From Flaviaestuariibacter sp. (GTDB lineage: Bacteria > Bacteroidota > Bacteroidia > Chitinophagales > Chitinophagaceae), in contig JAQBNP010000237.1 in assembly GCA_028288515.1 (NCBI GenBank), positions 1 through 35,424 on the forward strand: a stretch of 35,424 nucleotides of DNA. Direction: 5' to 3'. Below, one piece after another: positions 30,855 through 35,424 of the stretch. Both the position numbers and the translations under genes were made by a program. Position 1 is the first letter of the stretch. Each line of letters opens with the position of its first letter. The notes beneath the pieces were generated by a model. It was not told where the DNA came from, ran no database searches, and saw only the letters and a program-made list of their open reading frames with translations.

Positions 30855-31571
30855 GTGCTGACGATCCATCCATTCCTGGCCTGGCAGCTTGCCGTACTTC
30901 TGCTGATCCTGGTGGCCGGAGGGAGCTGGAGCGTCCGCACCGCGCGCCTCACACCCGCTGCAGCTGTGACCGGCGCGCTCATCGGCCTGGCGACATGGCT
31001 TGGCGCGGGCGCCACGGGCTTCGCGATGCTCACTGCTTTTTTTGTTCTCGGAACGGCAGCTACAAAATGGAAAGGAGACCGGAAGTACGGAGCGGAGCGT
31101 GGGGAGCGCCGCACGACGGGCCAGGTGCTTGCCAACGGCGGTGCAGCGGGTGTCCTTGGCCTGTGCGCCTTTTGGCTTCCCGCACATCGGGAACCCCTGG
31201 TACTCTGCATGGCTGCGTCGCTGGCATCGGCAACCGCAGATACGCTGTCCTCCGAGCTGGGAACCCTGTATGGAAGGCGGTTCTACAACATACTGACGTG
31301 GCGGCGCGATCGCTGCGGGCTCGACGGGGTGGTGAGCCTGGAAGGGATCCTGATCGGGATAGCCGGAAGCGCGATCCTTGCGCTTATTCACGCTGCCGGC
31401 TCTGGCCTGGGGTGGCCGTTCGCGGTCATCGTCGCTGCAGGAACGGCCGGAAACCTGGCGGATTCGGTGCTGGGTGCGGCACTGGAGCGGAAACACCTTC
31501 TCTCAAACAATGCCGTCAACGCGCTGAACACAGCCATCGCGGCAGCGCTTGCAGCGGTGATGGCCGCATAA
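30855..31571 (+). CDS. DUF92 / TMEM19-family integral membrane protein
   Basis: 238 residues from a GTG start (VLTIHPFLAWQL) 2 bases after the preceding stop. The in-frame ATG at 30798 would overlap the propeller gene by 55 bases and add a charged non-family leader, so GTG is preferred. Six or so hydrophobic helices are visible. Family signatures: GALIGLATW, FFVLGTAATKW, the loop ASATADTLSSELG, DGVVSLEGILIG and GNLADSVLGAALER. The plant member VTE6 is a phytyl-phosphate kinase, so a polyprenyl- or lipid-phosphate kinase role is possible, but the bacterial function is not established. A bidirectional terminator overlaps the stop codon. Confidence 0.85.
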   Translation: MLTIHPFLAWQLAVLLLILVAGGSWSVRTARLTPAAAVTGALIGLATWLGAGATGFAMLTAFFVLGTAATKWKGDRKYGAERGERRTTGQVLANGGAAGVLGLCAFWLPAHREPLVLCMAASLASATADTLSSELGTLYGRRFYNILTWRRDRCGLDGVVSLEGILIGIAGSAILALIHAAGSGLGWPFAVIVAAGTAGNLADSVLGAALERKHLLSNNAVNALNTAIAAALAAVMAA

Positions 31572-31600
31572 AAAAAGCCGGTCGGTGACCGGCTTCTCAT
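31570..31600. terminator. Bidirectional terminator between DUF92 and the secreted basic protein
   Basis: AAGCCGGTC-GGT-GACCGGCTT gives a 9-bp stem (31575-31595). On the minus strand it is followed by TTTTTTA, a strong terminator for 31600-31899; on the plus strand it is followed by the weaker TTCTCATT. It is the only signal between these convergent genes. Confidence 0.88.
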
Positions 31601-31899
31601 TAGCTCTTATTTTTCAGGGCGGCTGCTGGGACCGTATGATGACGGCCTTTCTTATCGATCCAGTAGTATTCGCCGGTCTTGCTGACATAGACCACTTCGC
31701 CGTTCGGTCCCATTTTGTCCTTCACGCGGGTGTTGAACACTTTGGATTTTCCCTTGGAGGCGAGCTCTGCCGTTTTGTTGCCGGCTTTCTTCGCGCCTGT
31801 CTTGACTGCTTTTCCTGCATGGTTCACTTCTTTTGCCTGGGCAAAGGAAGCCGTTGCCAGGAATAGGCTCAGTACCGTGATTCCAATAATCTTTTTCAT
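31600..31899 (-). CDS. Small secreted basic protein, function unknown
   Basis: 99 residues from the Met of a clear signal peptide, MKKIIGITVLSLFLATASFAQ; the frame is open further upstream, but those codons overlap YtxJ. The mature part is Lys-rich with a histone-H1-like stretch (HAGKAVKTGAKKAGNKTAEL, ASKGKSKVFNTRVKDK) and ends with GEVVYVSKTGEYYWIDKKGRHHTVPAA, which reads as a short beta-hairpin module. I do not recognise a family. It is third in a minus-strand cluster after the 41-residue lipoprotein and YtxJ, 52 bases from YtxJ, and is followed by a strong terminator. GTACAAAA lies 12 bases before its ATG, the same spacing as at the lipoprotein gene. Confidence 0.75.
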   Translation of the reverse strand: MKKIIGITVLSLFLATASFAQAKEVNHAGKAVKTGAKKAGNKTAELASKGKSKVFNTRVKDKMGPNGEVVYVSKTGEYYWIDKKGRHHTVPAAALKNKS

Positions 31900-31951
31900 C
31901 TGACTTACATTTTTGTACAAGACGATGTACCAAAATGATGCCACCGGGCTG

Positions 31952-32287
31952 TCAGGCCATTGCGGCCTGGTCAATGATGTCCCGCATGGAAATGCCCATG
32001 TGGCTGTCATCATAGACGCATTCGCCGTTCTTGATCACCAGGACCTGCGGTGATTCATGGTGCACGCCGAAAGTTTCCGCGATCTTGTTCGAAAGCGCGC
32101 GGTAGGCAAGAAGGTCAAGCAGGTAGAAGTCGATTCCGGAAGGCTGATCGGCTTTCTGCAGCCGCTGGTAGGCGACACTGCTGATGGAGCAGCGGGTGCT
32201 GTGCTTAAAGATGACCTGGGGATTTTCCGCAGACCTGGTCTTGATGGTATCCAGCTGCTCTTCGCTCGTCAGGTGATTCCAGTTCAT
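31952..32287 (-). CDS. ytxJ: YtxJ / BrxC-type thioredoxin-fold protein (bacillithiol system)
   Basis: 111 residues, single thioredoxin-like domain. The active-site segment FKHSTRCSIS has one Cys (Cys33), as in monothiol YtxJ/BrxC proteins, and SPQVLVI supplies the cis-Pro (Pro80). YtxJ/BrxC removes bacillithiol from mixed disulfides on cytoplasmic proteins; its presence suggests the organism makes bacillithiol, common in Bacteroidota. A second Cys (Cys90, NGEC) is of unknown relevance. No signal peptide. It begins 6 bases after the stop of the small lipoprotein gene, so co-transcription is likely. Confidence 0.9.
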   Translation of the reverse strand: MNWNHLTSEEQLDTIKTRSAENPQVIFKHSTRCSISSVAYQRLQKADQPSGIDFYLLDLLAYRALSNKIAETFGVHHESPQVLVIKNGECVYDDSHMGISMRDIIDQAAMA

Positions 32288-32293
32288 GCGCCG

Positions 32294-32419
32294 TTAGATT
32301 TTTGAGGAATGCTTGGCGGTATAGGCAGTGGCGGGGCAGCCGTACTTGCGCGACGCGCAGGAGGCAAGCGACGCCACGAGGACCGTCAGCAGGAGGAAGG
32401 TGGAGAGTTTGTTTTTCAT
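32294..32419 (-). CDS. 41-residue lipoprotein
   Basis: A very short gene: MKNKLSTFLLLTVLVASLASC is a complete type II signal peptide, with lipobox LASC and the lipidated Cys at residue 21. The mature peptide is only about 21 residues (CASRKYGCPATAYTAKHSSKI) with a second Cys in KYGCPA. ATG at 32417-32419, TAA at 32294-32296. It lies 6 bases before ytxJ in the same direction. A KYGCP-type tail after a lipobox is something I associate with small lipoproteins in related Bacteroidota, but that is recollection. Function unknown; the second Cys next to a thiol-redox gene is suggestive. Confidence 0.78.
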   Translation of the reverse strand: MKNKLSTFLLLTVLVASLASCASRKYGCPATAYTAKHSSKI

Positions 32420-32468
32420 ATTTAAAACTGTTTTGTACTAAACGATTTATTTTGCCGGATATTTCGCA

Positions 32469-32476
32469 CAAAAATA
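32469..32476 (-). promoter_or_regulatory. Possible -7 element for the lipoprotein-ytxJ cluster
   Basis: TATTTTTG on the minus strand is an exact TAnnTTTG match, giving a leader of about 40 bases. No TTTG at -33; the upstream bases lie inside mpl. Confidence 0.35.
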
Positions 32477-32479
32477 GCC

Positions 32480-33841
32480 ATGAAAATCCATTTTATCTCC
32501 ATAGGCGGAAGCGTAATGCACCAGCTGGCCATAGCATTGAAGCGAAAAGGATACCAAATAACCGGCACTGACGATGAGATTTTCGAACCAGCTGCGTCCA
32601 ACCTAAGGCGCGAAGGCCTTTTGCCCGAATCCGTTGGCTGGCAGCCGGAGCGCCTCACCGCCGATCTCGATGCCGTCATCCTCGGCATGCACGCCAAGGC
32701 AGATAACCCGGAGCTGCAGCGCGCGCGGGACCTCAACATTCCCATCTACTCATTCCCCGAATATATCTTTAAGGAAAGTGTAACAAAAAAGCGCGTCGTC
32801 GTCGGCGGCAGCCATGGTAAAACGACAACGACTGCCATGATCATGCACGTCCTGCGCGCACAGGGCCAGGCCTTCGATTACCTCGTGGGTGCCCGTCTCG
32901 AGGGGTTCGACCAATCGGTCAACATCACCGATGCGCCGGTCATTGTCTGCGAAGGAGACGAGTACCCCGCCTCGACACTGGAGCGCCGACCGAAATTCCA
33001 TTTCCTTTTTCCCCACATCGCGATCCTCACGGGCATCGCCTGGGATCATATCAACGTCTTCCCGACATTTGATAATTACCTGGAGCAGTTCGCCATCTTT
33101 ATCGGGAAGATCGAGCCGGGCGGCGTGCTGATCTACAACGAGACCGACCCCGTGCTCGCCGGCCTTGTGAACGCCAACCGCCGGGACGACATCAGCTACC
33201 TTCCCTACGGCATCCTCTCCAATCAGATCAACGAGGGCAGGACAACCATCACGATCGATGGTGTCGAGGGCGCCCTCAACGTTTTTGGCGCGCACAACCT
33301 TCTCAACATGCACGCAGCCTGGCTCGTGTGCCGTGAGCTCGGCATCGACGCCGCCGACTTCGTCAAGGCGATCGGGTCGTTCACAGGCGCTGCCAAGCGA
33401 CTGGAGCTCCTCGGCAGCAGCAAGCGCACGATTGTCTATCGCGACTTCGCGCATGCCCCATCAAAGCTTCGGGCCACCATTGACGCCGTCCGAACGCAGT
33501 TCCCCGGCAAGCGCCTCATCGCGGTTTTCGAGCTGCACACATTCAGCTCCCTCAATGAATCCTTCCTGACCGAATACAGGGGCGTGATGGATGCCGCCGA
33601 CGACGCCGCCGTCTTCTACTCCCGGCATGCGCTCGAGCTGAAGCGAATGCCCCACCTCCCGAAGGACACGGTCGCCGCGGGTTTCGGCACCAGTGGCCTC
33701 CAGGTTTTTAATGACCGGGAAGACCTGGAAAGATGGCTCGACAGCAGGGACTACGATAACAGCGTCGTCCTGCTTATGAGCTCCGGTACCTACGACGGTC
33801 TGGCCCTCGAGCCGTTTGTCGAAAGAATCACGGGAAACTGA
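32480..33841 (+). CDS. mpl: UDP-N-acetylmuramate:L-Ala-gamma-D-Glu-meso-DAP ligase (Mpl)
   Basis: 453 residues, close to E. coli Mpl. The enzyme attaches recovered murein tripeptide to UDP-MurNAc, so recycled peptidoglycan re-enters synthesis. Seen: the N-terminal Rossmann-like UDP-binding region KIHFISIGGSVMHQLA; the ATP loop GGSHGKTTTT (109-118); EGDEYPAS (central-domain Glu and Asp); TGIAWDHINVF with the metal-binding His; FGAHNLLNMHAA; and YRDFAHAPSKLRATI at the C-terminal ligase domain. IGGSVMHQLA and EYPAS distinguish Mpl from MurC. It diverges from the lipoprotein cluster and is followed by the exonuclease gene after 65 bases. Confidence 0.95.
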   Translation: MKIHFISIGGSVMHQLAIALKRKGYQITGTDDEIFEPAASNLRREGLLPESVGWQPERLTADLDAVILGMHAKADNPELQRARDLNIPIYSFPEYIFKESVTKKRVVVGGSHGKTTTTAMIMHVLRAQGQAFDYLVGARLEGFDQSVNITDAPVIVCEGDEYPASTLERRPKFHFLFPHIAILTGIAWDHINVFPTFDNYLEQFAIFIGKIEPGGVLIYNETDPVLAGLVNANRRDDISYLPYGILSNQINEGRTTITIDGVEGALNVFGAHNLLNMHAAWLVCRELGIDAADFVKAIGSFTGAAKRLELLGSSKRTIVYRDFAHAPSKLRATIDAVRTQFPGKRLIAVFELHTFSSLNESFLTEYRGVMDAADDAAVFYSRHALELKRMPHLPKDTVAAGFGTSGLQVFNDREDLERWLDSRDYDNSVVLLMSSGTYDGLALEPFVERITGN

Positions 33842-33906
33842 GAAGAATTCTCTCAACCGGGCGTCTAAACTTTTATCTTTACGCCCTACTCGAACCAACT
33901 ACGTGA

Positions 33907-34680
33907 TTGATGTTACAACTGAAGAAACCCTTAGCCGTCATCGACATTGAGGCGACCGGCTCCAACCCGAGCATCGATCGCATTGTGGAGATCGCCATGA
34001 TCAAGATCCTCATCGACGGCACGCGCACCGTGAAGCGCAAGCTGCTCAACCCGCAGATCCCGATCCCCCAAAATATCGTTGACATCCACGGCATCACGAA
34101 CGAGATGGTCAAGGATGCGCCCACTTTCAAGCAAACCGCACAGGAGATCAAGCAATTCATGGACGGTTGCGATCTTGCCTGCTACAACGCTTACCGCCTC
34201 GACCTGCCGATCCTCGTGGAAGAATTCATCCGCGCGGACGTTGAGTTCGACATGAAGAGCCGCCGCATTGTCGACGTGCAGAAGATCTACCACCAGATGG
34301 AGCAACGCACCCTGTCGGCCGCCTATAAATTCTATTGCAACAAAGCCCTTGAAGGCGCCCACGGCGCTGAAGTTGACGCTGCAGCCACCGCCGAGATACT
34401 TTCGGCGCAGCTCGAGCGTTATCCTCAATTGGGGTCAACCGTCGAATCGGTCATCAAGGCCGTCGGCGACGACCAGATCATCGACTTCGCCCGTCGCTTC
34501 GCCTACAACGACAAAGGCCAGGAGGTCTTCAACTTCGGCAAGCACAAAGGCCGTACCGTTGCCGAGGTGCTGAAGGCGGAACCGCAGTACTACGACTGGA
34601 TGATGAAGGGCGAGTTCCCCATGAACACGAAACAGAAGCTGACCGAGATCTATACAAAAGCAATGTTGAAAAAATCATAA
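33907..34680 (+). CDS. DnaQ-like DEDDh 3'-5' exonuclease with an extra C-terminal domain
   Basis: 257 residues. The exonuclease fold has all DEDDh residues: Asp12 and Glu14 (AVIDIEATG), Asp98 (YNAYRLDLP), His151 and Asp156 (HGAEVDAAAT). It resembles the proofreading epsilon subunit of DNA polymerase III and exonuclease X. The C-terminal 60 residues hold FNFGKHKGRTVAEVLK and YYDWMMKGEF, a small domain also found in exonuclease-X-like proteins. It may be a repair exonuclease rather than the polymerase subunit. The next gene starts 6 bases after its stop. An inverted repeat GGGCGT...ACGCCC (33859-33886) lies upstream. Confidence 0.9.
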   Translation: MMLQLKKPLAVIDIEATGSNPSIDRIVEIAMIKILIDGTRTVKRKLLNPQIPIPQNIVDIHGITNEMVKDAPTFKQTAQEIKQFMDGCDLACYNAYRLDLPILVEEFIRADVEFDMKSRRIVDVQKIYHQMEQRTLSAAYKFYCNKALEGAHGAEVDAAATAEILSAQLERYPQLGSTVESVIKAVGDDQIIDFARRFAYNDKGQEVFNFGKHKGRTVAEVLKAEPQYYDWMMKGEFPMNTKQKLTEIYTKAMLKKS

Positions 34681-34686
34681 CCAGGG

Positions 34687-35424
34687 GTGGAGAAGCTTGT
34701 CGTCATACCAACGTTCAACGAAAAGGAGAACATCGAGAAGATCCTGCAGGCGGTCTATGACCTGCACCAGGATTTTCACGTGCTGGTGATCGACGACGGG
34801 TCGCCCGACGGCACCGCCGACATTGTGCGCGGCCTCCAACCACGTTTCGAAGGAACGGTTTTCCTGGAGGAGCGCCATGGCAAGCTCGGTCTCGGCACGG
34901 CCTATATCCACGGCTTCAAGTGGGCGCTGAAGCGCGGCTACCAGTTCATTTTCGAAATGGATGCCGACTTTTCCCACCCGCCGTCCGAGCTGCCGAACCT
35001 GTACGCGGCCTGCAAGACCGGCGGTGGCGACGTGGCCATCGGCTCCCGCTATACCAGGGGAGGGGGCGTTCGCAACTGGCCAAAGAACCGCATCGCTCTT
35101 TCGAAGGGAGGCGCCCTGTATACGCAGCTGATTCTCTGGATGCCCGTTTCGGATCCAACTGCCGGCTTTATCTGCTATCGCCGCGAAGTGCTGGAAACCA
35201 TTAATTTCAACGAGATCCATTTCGTTGGCTATGCCTTCCAGATCGAAATGAAATTTGCCGCCTGGAAGCTGGGCTTCCGGATCAAGGAAGTGCCGATCCA
35301 GTTCGAGGACCGCAAGTATGGCGAGTCGAAAATGAGCAAAGGCATCGTCAAGGAAGGCATCCTCGGCGTATTGAAGCTGCGCTGGTACAGCCTTTTCACA
35401 AATTACCGCCGCCGCGTCCGCGAG
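34687..35424 (+). CDS. Polyprenol-monophosphomannose synthase-like GT2 (DPM1 family), 3'-truncated
   Basis: 246 codons are open to the window's end. A GTG start at 34687 (VEKLVVIPTFNEKENI) is chosen because it is 6 bases after the previous stop and gives the exact family N-terminus; no ATG is available. GT-A fold motifs: VIDDGSPDGT (about 34-43), the metal-binding DAD at 92-94 in FEMDADFSHPP, GSRYTRGG, SDPTAGFICYRR, GYAFQIEMKF and RKYGESKMSK. DPM1-type enzymes make polyprenol-phosphate mannose or glucose from nucleotide sugars at the cytoplasmic face, the donor for GT-C glycosyltransferases such as the GT117 protein at 15337-18663. The sugar and the lipid are not readable from sequence. Confidence 0.93.
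   Translation, partial: MEKLVVIPTFNEKENIEKILQAVYDLHQDFHVLVIDDGSPDGTADIVRGLQPRFEGTVFLEERHGKLGLGTAYIHGFKWALKRGYQFIFEMDADFSHPPSELPNLYAACKTGGGDVAIGSRYTRGGGVRNWPKNRIALSKGGALYTQLILWMPVSDPTAGFICYRREVLETINFNEIHFVGYAFQIEMKFAAWKLGFRIKEVPIQFEDRKYGESKMSKGIVKEGILGVLKLRWYSLFTNYRRRVRE

Noticed and set aside
1-35424. CRISPR array, insertion sequence, prophage, integron or rRNA operon
   Set aside because: No spaced direct repeats, transposase, integrase, phage structural gene or rRNA sequence was seen on either strand; the only tandem repeat is the protein-coding MORN array.

Overview
The window reads as a chromosomal segment of a GC-rich member of the Bacteroidota, most likely the Chitinophagales/Chitinophagaceae. 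This rests on the gene set (DUF3857 transglutaminase-like proteins, GT117/DUF2723, DUF3810, DUF2130, YtxJ, DUF177-rpmF-plsX), on the lack of clear Shine-Dalgarno sites, and on several matches to the Bacteroidota promoter pattern TTTG-N(about 20)-TAnnTTTG. I see no insertion sequence, prophage, CRISPR array or rRNA. Gene density is very high: no stretch over 300 bases lacks a gene, and three convergent gene pairs overlap at their 3' ends.

Layout. 1-3.1 kb: the 3' part of a PlsC-type acyltransferase, then priA (replication restart helicase). 3.1-10.9 kb, minus strand: a tightly packed four-gene set transcribed from 10.9 kb downwards. It encodes a secreted 1094-residue TPR protein with about 30 tandem MORN_2 repeats, a DUF3857/transglutaminase-core protein with an intact Cys-His-Asp triad, a paralogue that has lost the triad, and an NAD(P)-binding Rossmann protein. 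11.0-12.6 kb: murB and a small outer-membrane-barrel-like protein. 12.6-18.7 kb, minus: a MoxR-like AAA+ ATPase with its VWA partner, then, behind a strong terminator, a 1108-residue GT117 (TMEM260-like) membrane glycosyltransferase. 18.9-20.9 kb, minus: an ABM-fold protein, a divergent SAM hydrolase-family protein and an SDR oxidoreductase. 21 kb: tRNA-Lys(TTT) with a good promoter and a terminator. 21.2-23.9 kb, minus: a putative M14-like metallohydrolase, plsX, rpmF and DUF177. 23.9-27.7 kb: DUF3810, dcd, an Sfp-type phosphopantetheinyl transferase and DUF2130. 27.8-31.6 kb: a VPS10/BNR propeller protein followed by DUF92. 31.6-32.4 kb, minus: a 41-residue lipoprotein, YtxJ and a basic secreted protein. 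32.5 kb to the end: mpl, a DnaQ-like exonuclease and a polyprenol-phosphate mannosyltransferase that runs off the window.

How they work together. Much of the window is envelope biology: phospholipid precursors (PlsC, PlsX), peptidoglycan synthesis and recycling (MurB, Mpl), lipid-linked sugar donor and protein glycosylation (DPM1-like GT2, GT117), and several exported proteins of unknown function. The rest is core housekeeping: PriA, L32, dCTP deaminase, tRNA and thiol redox control.

The points most worth a second look are: (1) plsX lacks, cleanly in frame, the conserved segment that normally holds SAGN of the SAGNTG motif; (2) a strong terminator lies directly in front of the plsX start codon; (3) the TPR/MORN-transglutaminase gene set; (4) two perfect DnaA boxes sit in the divergent intergenic region at 27.7 kb; (5) a three-gene envelope/thiol cluster includes a 41-residue lipoprotein that is easily missed.
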